Positions 1-6,741 of a stretch of DNA of 11,601 nt are shown one piece after another. The stretch lies in NCBI GenBank assembly GCA_031268115.1, contig JAIRXV010000113.1, positions 1 through 11,601 of the forward strand. The letters run 5' to 3'. Position 1 is the first letter of the stretch. Each line of letters starts with the position of its first letter. Below the pieces are notes generated by a model that saw only the letters and a program-made list of their open reading frames with translations, searched no databases and had not been told where the DNA came from. The DNA comes from Bifidobacteriaceae bacterium. Lineage in GTDB: Bacteria > Actinomycetota > Actinomycetes > Actinomycetales > WQXJ01. Position numbers and translations under genes: made by a program.

Positions 1-3
1 TCC

Positions 4-117
4 CGGGCAACTCCAGTGAGACACCCAGCAACAACTCCCGTAGGCCACCAGATTTCGCGGGCAACTCCAGTGAGGCACCCACACACCATTTCGCGGGCAA
101 CTTGACATGAGGCACCT
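4..117. repeat. Three imperfect 24-bp direct repeats
   Basis: Copies start at 4, 58 and 94 and share the core CGGGCAACTCCAGTGAGGCA. The third copy is diverged (CTTGACATGAGGCACC). The second and third are preceded by ATTTCG; the context of the first is limited by the window edge. The spacing is uneven (54 and 36 bp), so this is a dispersed cluster, not a regular array. No gene is visible across it. Confidence 0.6.
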
Positions 118-132
118 CGACACCTAACACCT

Positions 133-460
133 CGGCTGGCCCCGCCTCCGTGTTACGGGCCGGTGCAAGAAGCGATGCCCTGGTACCGTCTGCGGAGTAT
201 CACGGCTGGCCCCGCCTCCTCGCTACGGGCCAGTTTGTCCCGAGACGCTCGCCCACCTCACTGGCATCGAATCAATCGAACGGGCCTGTGTGTTACGGGC
301 CGGTTTGTCCCGAGACGCTTGCCCACCTCACTGGCATCGAATCAATCGGACCGGCCTCCGCGCTGCGGGCCAGTTTGTCCCGAGACGCTCGCCCACCTCA
401 CTGGCATCGAATCAATCGAACGGGCCTCCGCGCTGCGGGCCGGTTTGTCCCGAGGCAGGG
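133..460. repeat. 70-bp tandem repeat array (about 4.7 units)
   Basis: Units begin at about 133, 203, 273, 343 and 413. Landmarks recur exactly every 70 bp: the (A/G)CGGGCC block at 155, 225, 295, 365 and 435, and GTTTGTCCCGAG at 233, 303, 373 and 443. Units 2-4 are nearly identical through GCCCACCTCACTGGCATCG. The first unit is diverged after its first 30 bp and the last is cut off near 460. Because 70 is not a multiple of three, the same DNA is read in all three frames, and all three stay open. The long ORFs through it are therefore probably not genes. There are no unique spacers, so it is not CRISPR-like. The stretch from 461 to 696 holds no convincing gene or site. Confidence 0.85.
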
Positions 461-696
461 ATGAGCAACACCCGCCCGAGTCCTGCGGGCACTTTGCCAC
501 GGCGGGCCGGACCCGGGCAAGGGACCCTGACCGTCCCCACGGCCGAACCCCACCTTCCCAGCCGCAGACCAGCCCATCGCCGAGTGCGGGGGATACCCTG
601 AGGCGTGTGAAACGCTCCGAACCTGGCGGGGGGCCGCCATCGTCCGCTTCTGTAACGGGACCGGTCACCGGGCCACACGCCTTGCCGACGGGACAG

Positions 697-1458
697 ATGG
701 ACTGGCCAGACGCGGTGATCCGCGAGGGTGGTGCCTCGGCCCCGGTCGATCCGGTCGGGGCGCGTGCGCGCTACGAAAGCTGGGGCATCGCTAAGGGCGC
801 CGATGGCGCGTTGCCGGCTCCACGGTCGCCCGAGCGCGCTGCCGCCGTGTCCGTGCTGGCCTTCGCGGCCGCCGCCAAGCAGACGGCCTTTTGCCATCAT
901 GCCCGCGATGCGGCGGCCTCGGATCGAGTGGCGATCAGGGTGACGATGGCGGACATCGCCGCCGCAGAACAGGACCGTTGCGCGTTGGCTCGCCGGCGTT
1001 TGGGCGAACTCGGGGTCGATGCCTTCAGCGAAATGACACCTTATCTGCGTGAATTGGCCGGGTTCGATCGGGGACTAAGCACCGACCAGTGGTGGGAGCG
1101 AACGCTGGGGTCCTACTTGGCGCACGGGATCGCTGTGGATATGCAGCGGACGGCCGCGGCGCGGCTCGATCCCTTGGCGGCGGGTCTGCTCGCTGGGTTG
1201 CTGGAGGACTGCGCGGGAGCGGACTACTTGCGCGCGTTGCTGGTCCACGCGATCAGGGGAGATGGGCGGCGCGAGGCGCGGCTTTCCCTGTGGGGCCGGC
1301 GCGTGGCGGGCGATGCGTTGGGGGTCGCCACCGGCATGGTGGCCCGCATCCCGGCGATGGCGGAACTCTTCTCGCAGGACTCGGGTGCGGGTTCGCTTCA
1401 CGCCGAGCTGTCCGCCGAGCATTCTCGCCGCATGGATGGACTTGGCCTGAGCATCTGA
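697..1458 (+). CDS. Ferritin-fold protein of the MiaE-like hydroxylase type
   Basis: A 253-residue helical protein that resembles the ferritin-like fold-containing proteins of actinobacteria, relatives of the tRNA hydroxylase MiaE. Recognisable blocks are AAAKQTAFCHHARDAA (about 58-73), the ADIAAAEQ helix (85-92), the LWGRRVAGDAL helix (198-208) and the C-terminal SRRMDGLGL (243-251). Family members are usually about 200-240 aa, so ATG 697 gives a sensible length. GTG 607 lies in frame with a G-rich stretch upstream and is an alternative. The frame stays open back to 163 through the tandem repeats, which I do not count as coding. Positions where relatives carry Glu and His metal ligands appear as Lys61, Arg94 and Ala174-ish, with Glu91 kept. 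The di-iron site may be lost, so the function could be structural or unknown. The alignment is from memory. Confidence 0.7.
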   Translation: MDWPDAVIREGGASAPVDPVGARARYESWGIAKGADGALPAPRSPERAAAVSVLAFAAAAKQTAFCHHARDAAASDRVAIRVTMADIAAAEQDRCALARRRLGELGVDAFSEMTPYLRELAGFDRGLSTDQWWERTLGSYLAHGIAVDMQRTAAARLDPLAAGLLAGLLEDCAGADYLRALLVHAIRGDGRREARLSLWGRRVAGDALGVATGMVARIPAMAELFSQDSGAGSLHAELSAEHSRRMDGLGLSI

Positions 1459-1496
1459 CCCGTGCCCAACGCGGGAGCGTGAGTGCGGGAGTGTGG

Positions 1497-1540
1497 GCGT
1501 GGGAGAACGGGAGCGTGGGGGCGTGGGAGAACGGGAGCGT
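1497..1540. repeat. 24-bp G-rich tandem repeat, two copies
   Basis: GCGTGGGAGAACGGGAGCGT occurs at 1497-1516 and again at 1521-1540, separated by GGGG. Degenerate GGGAGCGTGAGTGCGGGAG sequence lies just upstream (about 1471-1496), so the array was probably longer. It sits directly after the ferritin-fold gene and has no T-tract, so I do not call it a terminator. Confidence 0.7.
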
Positions 1541-1714
1541 TGGCCGCGCGTGGAGCCCTGGAAGCGCAACCTTGGGCCGTTCAGCGGTCCGGGTTTGGGC
1601 CTGACGCAAGATGCGACGAGCAGACCGTGCGAGTGTGACAGCGGTGTGGGCGCGGTTCGTTGCGCGATCCCGCTGAGACCCTCGTGGCCCAGACAGATGG
1701 ACCGGACCTCGCGA

Positions 1715-1866
1715 TAGAGGTTCTGGTCATTAGCGGCCAGCTCTCAGTCAAATCAATAGAGGTCTTGACTACTACAAACCCCAAATGCGCGCTCTGCAGA
1801 CCCACCCAGTAGCCAAGACCTCTAAACCGATGTCGCGAGCATCGATTGCAATAGCGAAAACCTCTA
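1715..1866. repeat. Symmetric array of four 18-bp elements, 42 bp apart
   Basis: Two plus-oriented elements start at 1715 (TAGAGGTTCTGGTCATTA) and 1757 (TAGAGGTCTTGACTACTA). Two minus-oriented elements occupy 1807-1824 and 1849-1866; read on the minus strand they are TAGAGGTCTTGGCTACTG and TAGAGGTTTTCGCTATTG. The offset is 42 bp within each pair, so the array is symmetric about 1790/1791. Elements 2 and 3 form an inverted repeat with 16 of 17 positions matching across a 33-bp gap. Sequence between elements is not symmetric, so the unit is the 18-mer. The stretch is noticeably less GC-rich than its surroundings. It could be a binding-site array or a decayed dispersed repeat. Confidence 0.7.
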
Positions 1867-1876
1867 GCTCGGTGAA

Positions 1877-1918
1877 CCACGGCAGTGCAACCACGGCAGC
1901 GCCGCCACGGCAGTGCAA
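1877..1918. repeat. 14-bp tandem repeat, three copies
   Basis: The unit CCACGGCAGTGCAA begins at 1877, 1891 and 1905. The first and third copies are identical; the middle one reads CCACGGCAGCGCCG. No gene overlaps it convincingly. Confidence 0.75.
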
Positions 1919-1954
1919 CCCCGTGCCGCGTTGGGCCGGTTATGGGCGCCGCGG

Positions 1955-2120
1955 GTCGGCTGGTCCGGGTTTCGCTCTGCCCGCCTAGCGCGGTCGTCGC
2001 CCGGTGCTTCACTGTCCCCCTGGAAACGTTGGCGAGAACCCAGCGGTCCCGGACGCTCACTGCCGCCGTGTCGGCTGGTCCGGGTTTCGCTCTGCCCGGC
2101 CAGCGGGGTCGTCACCCGGT
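1955..2120. repeat. 51-bp block duplicated at 1955 and 2070
   Basis: Positions 1955-2005 and 2070-2120 are near-identical 51-bp copies. They open with GTCGGCTGGTCCGGGTTTCG and end with CCCGGT; five mismatches are seen. Similarity continues more weakly downstream (a CCTGGA block in both). Both strands can be read through as open frames with low-complexity Arg/Ser-rich translations, which is typical of GC-rich repeats and does not support a gene. From 2121 to about 2437 I see only a CCATT microsatellite near 2160-2175 and no supported gene. Confidence 0.75.
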
Positions 2121-2447
2121 CCCCCACGGCCCTCCTGGAGACCGCGCCCTGGACCGGTCCATTCCATTCCATTCCAACCGAACTACGCCGACGCACCGGC
2201 CCCGACCCGCGGGCGACTGTTGAGGGATCGTTGGCAGCCTTAGCGCCCGGCCTCCTTGCTAGAGAAAGCGGTTTCGGATTGCTCGTCGATGGCTCGATGT
2301 GGGGCGGCACCATTCGGAGGGGCCGAACTGCATCCTTGCGGGGGCCACGGGATGTTGCGGCGGCGCCTCGGCCAATCCGGGCATCGCATTACCGAGCCGG
2401 CGTGGCCGGGCGCCGACTCGCGCACTCGGGGACGCAGTTGACCAACG

Positions 2448-2478
2448 CTGACATGGTACCCTCGCGGTCGATAGCAAT
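2448..2478 (+). promoter_or_regulatory. Possible promoter of the CD225-like gene
   Basis: CTGACA at 2448-2453 and TAGCAAT at 2472-2478 are separated by 18 bp and lie about 25 bp before ATG 2504. They fit loosely as -35 and -10 elements. TTGACC at 2438 is a better -35 hexamer but has no well-placed -10. Confidence 0.25.
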
Positions 2479-2503
2479 AGCCCCATCGAGAGAGTTGAGC
2501 GCT

Positions 2504-2869
2504 ATGTCAACGTATGGCCCGAATCCCGGGGATCAATCCCCTTATCCGCCGCAGAACCCCGGTGGCTACCCACCCGCTCCGCCACCTGGCCAACCCCAAT
2601 TCGGAGGTGGCCCGCCCCCCAACTACTTGGTGTGGGCCATCCTGACGACAGTGTTGTGCTGCCTGCCTTTGGGCATCGTATCCATCGTCTTTTCCAGTCA
2701 AGTCAACTCCAAGTGGGCACTGGGCGATGCCGCAGGTGCCCAGGCCTCGTCCGCCAAAGCCAAGCGATTCGCAATAATCGGCGCGATCATTGGGGGGGCG
2801 GCAAGCGTTCTCCTGTTCGTCCTCTCGCTACTCGGCGCGGTCAACTTGCAGGATATTTACGGAAGCTGA
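2504..2869 (+). CDS. CD225/dispanin-family small membrane protein
   Basis: A 121-residue protein. Residues 1-40 are a Pro/Gly/Gln-rich cytoplasmic-type tail (YPPQNPGGYPPAPPPGQPQ). Two hydrophobic segments follow at about 42-66 and 88-112. The stretch LTTVLCCLPLGIVSIVFSSQVNSKW has the double-cysteine and (V/I)FSSQVN layout of the CD225/dispanin (IFITM-like) family; the loop after it (GDAAGAQASSAKAKRF) also fits. Such proteins in bacteria are mostly uncharacterised; in animals the family affects membrane fusion. ATG 2504 is the natural start for the domain. Only a weak GAGAG lies upstream (2488-2492). The frame stays open back to 1913 through repeats, which is probably chance. The gene is followed closely by the DUF2752 gene. 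Confidence 0.85.
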   Translation: MSTYGPNPGDQSPYPPQNPGGYPPAPPPGQPQFGGGPPPNYLVWAILTTVLCCLPLGIVSIVFSSQVNSKWALGDAAGAQASSAKAKRFAIIGAIIGGAASVLLFVLSLLGAVNLQDIYGS

Positions 2870-2883
2870 CAGATCTCTTCGTT

Positions 2884-3354
2884 GTGACCGGCGATGGCGG
2901 AGGCGCGCCCAGCAGCGTCAGAGCTTCGCCTCGGTGGCGCGCGCTCCTGATGCCGGTCGCCTGCGTCCTTGCGGCGGGCGCCGTCATGGTGCTGCTTCAG
3001 CGCGTCAGTCCGTTAACACCTGGTCGTTACCCTCTGTGCCCCCTGTTCGCGCTGACGGGAACGTACTGTCCTGGTTGCGGGGCTTTGCGCGGGCTGCACG
3101 CGTTGGGGCAGGGGAACCTGGCCGGGGTGTTGCGAATGAGTCCGGCACTGATGCCGGCCCTTGGCTACGTTGCGGCTGCTTGGTTTGCGTGGTGTCGCCG
3201 CGCGTGGACCGGCCAGGGGCGGCGCTGGCTCGCACCCGCGTGGGTGCTGTGGGTGCTGTTGGGGTTGATAGTGGCGTATTGGATCGCCCGAAACGTCCCG
3301 GACCTTGCTCCATGGTTGGCACCCGGCGGTGTGCCGGCGCCGGCGTTCCGTTAG
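2884..3354 (+). CDS. DUF2752 family membrane protein
   Basis: A 156-residue protein from GTG 2884; ATG 2950 is an alternative that would remove part of the cytoplasmic N-terminus. It carries the DUF2752 signature: Cys52-Pro-Leu followed ten residues later by Cys62-Pro-Gly-Cys65-Gly, then an Arg-Gly-Leu-His segment and GNLAGVLRMSP. Hydrophobic segments lie at about 21-40, 88-104 and 118-134. The function of the family is not established; the conserved cysteines suggest redox chemistry or metal binding at the membrane. It starts 14 bp after the CD225 gene, so the two are probably cotranscribed. No clear ribosome binding site precedes GTG 2884, so translation may be coupled. A 6-bp-stem inverted repeat (3340-3345 with 3355-3360) overlaps the stop codon. 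Confidence 0.85.
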   Translation: MTGDGGGAPSSVRASPRWRALLMPVACVLAAGAVMVLLQRVSPLTPGRYPLCPLFALTGTYCPGCGALRGLHALGQGNLAGVLRMSPALMPALGYVAAAWFAWCRRAWTGQGRRWLAPAWVLWVLLGLIVAYWIARNVPDLAPWLAPGGVPAPAFR

Positions 3355-3443
3355 CGCCGGGCCGAGCTACAGCTGCGCGCCGCCTTGTGCTTGACGCATG
3401 GGGGCACTGGCGCAAACCGGTAAGCACGGCGTAAGCTCGGATC

Positions 3444-4016
3444 GTGGGTTTGGGCCTTGGGGCAAGCATCGGCGGGAACGCGCCTTCGAGCGCGGGTCTT
3501 GGTGTACCCGGGCCCGCTTGGCGTGCGCGGCGGTTGATTGGCGCCTCGGCCGCCCTGATCGCTTTTGTGGCTCTACCCGTCTTGTTGGCCAGCGCTTTGC
3601 TCGCGCGAGCCGGGTTTCAGATCGCAAGCTGCATAGACGCTCCCGGTGCTGTGGGCTGGTTGGGGACCCGTTTCGCTCTCGTCCACGCCGATCCGGCGTG
3701 CGCCCCGGGAAGTATGGCTCCCGGCGGGACTCACGCACAGGTACTCACTGTCTTGGTGTGTGTCACCCTTCCTGTGCTTCTTGCGCACGCTGGGCTTGGC
3801 TTTGCCTTTATGCACCTGCTGAGGTGTTCTGCGAGGGCAGTTCGCGCGGTGAGGACCGGCATCGTCCGAAGGCTTGTGCGTATTCCTTTGCTGAGCCGCA
3901 TACCGACTTCATGCCGCGAGCCGCTCCACGCGCCGCCCATTCTTCCGCCCCCCGTGTTCCGCCCAGTTCTCGCTGTTCCCGGTCTTCGGGCACCCCCAGT
4001 TCTTGCCGTCGCCTAG
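3444..4016 (+). CDS. Two-TM membrane protein with paired cysteines, unknown function
   Basis: A 190-residue protein. GTG 3444 is the first start available because an in-frame TAA lies at 3432-3434. Residues 1-30 are Gly/Ala-rich and end in basic WRARR. TM1 spans about 31-54 and TM2 about 99-125. The loop between them holds Cys63 (SCIDAPG) and Cys86 (DPACAPG), well placed for a disulfide outside the membrane. A basic stretch (RAVRAVRTGIVRRLVR, 131-146) follows TM2, then a proline-rich tail. I recall similar uncharacterised actinobacterial proteins but cannot name a family. The tail after about 155 is low complexity and could be a frame-drifted end. It sits between the DUF2752 gene and the mau/dsb operon, both cysteine-dependent, which suggests a related envelope role. 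Confidence 0.6.
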   Translation: MGLGLGASIGGNAPSSAGLGVPGPAWRARRLIGASAALIAFVALPVLLASALLARAGFQIASCIDAPGAVGWLGTRFALVHADPACAPGSMAPGGTHAQVLTVLVCVTLPVLLAHAGLGFAFMHLLRCSARAVRAVRTGIVRRLVRIPLLSRIPTSCREPLHAPPILPPPVFRPVLAVPGLRAPPVLAVA

Positions 4017-4035
4017 ACCGCCGAATAGGTGGTCT
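4015..4035 (+). terminator. Hairpin at the stop codon of the two-TM gene
   Basis: AGACCGCC (4015-4022) pairs with GGTGGTCT (4028-4035) over a 5-nt GAATA loop: eight pairs, one of them G-T. It starts inside the TAG stop. No T-tract follows, so intrinsic termination is uncertain. The 180 bp up to the next gene show no other clear element. Confidence 0.4.
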
Positions 4036-4217
4036 CTAGCGGTCCGCCTCACTTGGGTCGATGTGAGTCTTAGACCAGTTGAGATGCGGCGGCCGCCATC
4101 ACTGAGGCGACGTCATTTTGGGGATGTACCGACCGCACGCCCGCATTTGTGGACGATGCCGGCCCACACCCAGGGGCGTCAACTTATCACCCCGAAACCT
4201 CCATCAAGGACGTGCAT

Positions 4218-4766
4218 ATGCCCGAAACTACATCTTCGCGCGGCGAGTTGGTCGCCGATTCCGATACTCGCATCAGATTGGGTCCGTTGACCCAGGCTCA
4301 GCCATGGATAACCTTGGCGCTGCGGCTCGGGATCGCCGCAGTTGCCCTCGCCGCGGCTTTGCCTAAACTGGCCGATTTGCGCCAATCCCAGCGGGCGACC
4401 GCCGCCTATGAGGTGATGCCCCTGGCGGTGTCCAACATTGTCGGCGTGATGCTGCCCGTTCTGGAGCTATCCGTGGGCCTGCTCCTCGTACTCGGCTTGC
4501 TGACCCGCTATTCGGCGGCGGCCTTCGGTCTGCTGATGATCGTGTTTATCGCGGGCATTGCCCAAGCGTGGGCGCGTGGACTGAATATCGACTGCGGTTG
4601 CTTCGGCGGCGGCGGTGAACTGCCACCCGGGCAAGGTACCTCCTACGGGTTCGATATTGCCCGTGACTTCCTCTTTCTCGCCGGCGCAGCCCTCGTGGCG
4701 CGTTGGCCGCGCTCCGCGCTATCCCTGGATGGTGCTTTGCGTTTGACACCAATCGAAAGGACTTGA
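4218..4766 (+). CDS. MauE/DoxX-family redox-associated membrane protein
   Basis: A 182-residue four-helix membrane protein, with TM segments at about 31-50, 72-95, 99-118 and 147-163. The MauE-like signature is present. LRLGIAAVALAAALPKLADL at the first helix is the usual A(A/G)xxKLxD block, followed later by NIDCGCFG with Cys126 and Cys128 after the third helix. MauE family proteins assist periplasmic disulfide chemistry, originally in methylamine dehydrogenase maturation; in actinobacteria they often accompany thioredoxin-like proteins. ATG 4218 is well supported by AAGGA seven bases upstream; an upstream in-frame ATG at 4149 lacks this. The next gene starts 2 bp after the stop, so this is the first gene of a tight mauE-dsbA-dsbA operon. 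It probably transfers electrons between the membrane and the CPYC proteins encoded downstream (inference). Confidence 0.85.
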   Translation: MPETTSSRGELVADSDTRIRLGPLTQAQPWITLALRLGIAAVALAAALPKLADLRQSQRATAAYEVMPLAVSNIVGVMLPVLELSVGLLLVLGLLTRYSAAAFGLLMIVFIAGIAQAWARGLNIDCGCFGGGGELPPGQGTSYGFDIARDFLFLAGAALVARWPRSALSLDGALRLTPIERT

Positions 4767-4768
4767 CA

Positions 4769-5596
4769 ATGATTGAACCAACCGTCCAGCGGCCCTCCGG
4801 GTCGCTGGGGACGTGGATTGCGGTGGTGGGCGCGGTCGCCACCGCTGCCTTAGGTATGTCTATTGCCGCCTTGGTGGTGGGCTTGAATACCGACGACGAG
4901 GCGTCCACGCTCAACGTGGGCGATCAACCGGCAGACACGAGCGCGGTGAACAACGATGATCCGGTGGCCGAGACGGCTTCGGAACGTCCAAGCGAAGAAG
5001 CGCCGCCACAGGGGGATCCGTTGGTCTTGGTCGGTGTTCCCGTGGGCCAAGGTGGTGCCGCCGTGAGTGAAATTCCGACAGAACCGCCAGTCCGAATCGA
5101 CACGTTCTTTGATTTCATGTGTCCGTATTGTGCCCAATTCGAAGAGGCCTATGGGGCACAATTGCAAAGCATGGTCGATTCGGGGCAAATCGCGTGGGTC
5201 CAGCATCCCATCGGATTCCTCGACCGGTTTTCAATGGGCACCAACTACTCCTCGCGCGCCGCTGCCGCGGCCTATGTCGTAGCGAATGCGGCGCCTGAGT
5301 CTTTCTCGGCGTTCGTTCAGGGGCTATTCGCAATCCAACCGGCAGAGAACACTGAGGGGTTGACCGACGATCAGATCGTTGAGGTGGCCCAAGGGGTCGG
5401 AGTGCCGAAGTCCGTGGCCGCCGAGTTTTGGGCTCCGGATTACGTCGACACCCAATACAACGCGGCCATTGAGGCCTCGAACGCCGGGATCACCGGTACT
5501 CCAACAGTCCTGATCTCGACCCCGGACAGCCCCCCGGAACAGTGGGACTTCCAGACGCCGCTAGACGAAGCGGTCGCAAGCAAGGCCGGCCAGTAG
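4769..5596 (+). CDS. Membrane-anchored DsbA-like thioredoxin-fold protein (first copy)
   Basis: A 275-residue protein. One N-terminal TM segment (about 15-38) is followed by an acidic, low-complexity linker (41-82) and a DsbA-type thioredoxin domain (about 107-272). The active site is Cys118-Pro-Tyr-Cys121 in FFDFMCPYC. The cis-proline is Pro245 in ITGTPT. The helical insert AENTEGLTDDQIVEVAQGVGV is typical of the Thioredoxin_4 (DsbA-like) group. It should work outside the membrane as a thiol oxidase or isomerase. ATG 4769 has GAAAGGA seven bases upstream, which overlaps the end of the MauE gene and indicates cotranscription and coupled expression. CPYC is shared with the next gene, so the two look like tandem paralogues with different linkers. 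Confidence 0.92.
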   Translation: MIEPTVQRPSGSLGTWIAVVGAVATAALGMSIAALVVGLNTDDEASTLNVGDQPADTSAVNNDDPVAETASERPSEEAPPQGDPLVLVGVPVGQGGAAVSEIPTEPPVRIDTFFDFMCPYCAQFEEAYGAQLQSMVDSGQIAWVQHPIGFLDRFSMGTNYSSRAAAAAYVVANAAPESFSAFVQGLFAIQPAENTEGLTDDQIVEVAQGVGVPKSVAAEFWAPDYVDTQYNAAIEASNAGITGTPTVLISTPDSPPEQWDFQTPLDEAVASKAGQ

Positions 5597-5620
5597 GCGC
5601 GGCGGAAAGGAACGGAAATC

Positions 5621-6460
5621 ATGGCACGCAACAGGAACGATCAACGCCCCAGCACTGGCAGGGCCGAAGCCCGCGAGGCGGCCCGCCTCGAAGCCGAGCG
5701 GCTCAAGGCCGAGAGGGAAGCCAAGGCAAGACGCCGACGCACGGTCACCATCGCGTCAATCGTCGGCGGCGTCGTAGTTACAGTGGGCCTCGCGCTCGCA
5801 GTCTATTTCACGATCCCCCGAGATTCTTTGGATACAGTCGAGGTTCAGCCGGCCGGCTCCCAGACCAACGGTGGAATCCTGTTGGGGCGCGATGGGACGG
5901 CCGGGGGAGAGGCGCCATCGTCGGGTGATGCTGTCACCGTGGAGATCTACTCCGACTACATGTGCCCCTATTGCGGGATGCTTGAGAAGGGAATCGCCAA
6001 GCGGTTGGCGGAGTTGCGCGAGTCGGGTGAAGTCCGTGTGATCCTGCACCCGGTGGCTTTCCTAGAGGGCTATTCCAACGACACGCAATACTCCACCAGG
6101 TCCCTCAATCACGCTGCCACCGTGGCGAGGGACGAACCCGACAAGTTCCTGGCGTTCCACGAGGCTCTCTTCGACAATCAGCCGGATGAGAACACAGAGG
6201 GCTTGACGGACGCCGAGATGGTCGAAATCGCATTGGAGGCGGGTGTCTCGGATGAAGTCACTGCGCTATTCGCGGAGATGGAAATGGCCGACTGGGTGAG
6301 CGCTGTCACCAACCAGGCCCAGGCCGATGGGATACCTGGCACCCCCAGAGTGTTCTTGCAGGCCCCAGGTGGTAAGAGGGTCGCGTGGGATACCTGGTCC
6401 GGTGGCGACATCAAGGGAGCGGTCGCTAAGGTGAAGGCGGGCGAGGACCCGAACACCTGA
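5621..6460 (+). CDS. Membrane-anchored DsbA-like thioredoxin-fold protein (second copy)
   Basis: A 279-residue protein. Residues 12-40 form a highly charged Ala/Glu/Arg helix (EAREAARLEAERLKAE), probably a cytoplasmic coiled coil ending in RRRR. The TM segment is at about 41-64. The DsbA-like domain spans about 104-275 with Cys115-Pro-Tyr-Cys118 (SDYMCPYC) and the cis-proline at Pro242 in IPGTPR. The insert ENTEGLTDAEMVEIALEAGV closely parallels the upstream gene, so the two arose by duplication. The charged N-terminal helix is absent from the first copy and may bind a cytoplasmic partner. An AAAGGA site nine bases before ATG 5621 supports the start. It lies 24 bp after the first copy and closes the operon. 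Confidence 0.92.
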   Translation: MARNRNDQRPSTGRAEAREAARLEAERLKAEREAKARRRRTVTIASIVGGVVVTVGLALAVYFTIPRDSLDTVEVQPAGSQTNGGILLGRDGTAGGEAPSSGDAVTVEIYSDYMCPYCGMLEKGIAKRLAELRESGEVRVILHPVAFLEGYSNDTQYSTRSLNHAATVARDEPDKFLAFHEALFDNQPDENTEGLTDAEMVEIALEAGVSDEVTALFAEMEMADWVSAVTNQAQADGIPGTPRVFLQAPGGKRVAWDTWSGGDIKGAVAKVKAGEDPNT

Positions 6461-6517
6461 TCGTGCCGCCGCCCGTCGATTTGGCCGAGGGCCCACCTCA
6501 GGCCATAGGGTGAGGAC

Positions 6518-6547
6518 GCGTCGGGGTACCATCGGGTGCCCCGACGC
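6518..6547 (+). terminator. Strong hairpin between the dsbA operon and tRNA-Thr
   Basis: GCGTCGGGGTACC (6518-6530) and GGTGCCCCGACGC (6535-6547) pair over 13 positions, with one G-T pair, around the 4-nt loop ATCG. It begins 57 bp after the stop of the second dsbA-like gene and ends 7 bp before the tRNA. There is no T-tract, so it may act as a terminator of the non-canonical GC-rich type or as a processing or protective structure for the tRNA precursor. Confidence 0.55.
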
Positions 6548-6554
6548 AGCCCCG

Positions 6555-6630
6555 GCCACCTTAGCTCAGTTGGCAGAGCTCCCGCCTTGTAAGCGGACGG
6601 TCATCGGTTCGAGTCCGATAGGTGGCTCCA
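6555..6630 (+). tRNA. tRNA-Thr (anticodon UGU)
   Basis: A full cloverleaf can be drawn. Acceptor GCCACCT (6555-6561) pairs perfectly with AGGTGGC (6620-6626). The D arm is GCTC/GAGC, and the anticodon loop is CTTGTAA with anticodon TGT at 6588-6590. The T arm is ATCGG-TTCGAGT-CCGAT, the discriminator is T at 6627, and CCA is encoded (6628-6630). The bottom pair of the anticodon stem (27-43) is a C-A mismatch; the other four pairs are good. Its 3' half is duplicated exactly at 10932-10968 and imperfectly at 10126-10169, which marks it as an integration site. The intact gene lies at the left end of the inserted DNA. Confidence 0.93.
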
Positions 6631-6741
6631 GTTCAGCCTTGCCCGCACGATGCCGCCCGCACCCCGTTGGCTGTGGAGCGGCGGCGCCACTTCGCGTCCG
6701 TCCGCCTTGGCCGCACGGTTCAGGCCGCCCCCGGGCCGCCC

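Noticed and set aside
133..460. CRISPR array
   Set aside because: Whole 70-bp units repeat with no unique spacers and no cas genes nearby.
163..696. Long N-terminal extension of the ferritin-fold gene
   Set aside because: It consists of the 70-bp tandem repeat read in shifting frames plus low-complexity sequence; family length fits a start at 697 or 607.
412..900. 162-aa minus-strand ORF over the repeats and the ferritin-fold gene start
   Set aside because: Antisense shadow with Arg/Gly-rich composition and no supporting start signal.
1581..2313. Overlapping Arg/Ser-rich minus-strand ORFs (1581-2060 and 1864-2313)
   Set aside because: They are translations of the short repeats, in more than one frame, with no domain and no ribosome binding site.
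1913..2503. In-frame upstream extension of the CD225-like gene
   Set aside because: The frame is open through the 51-bp repeats by composition only; the family begins with the Pro-rich tail at 2504.
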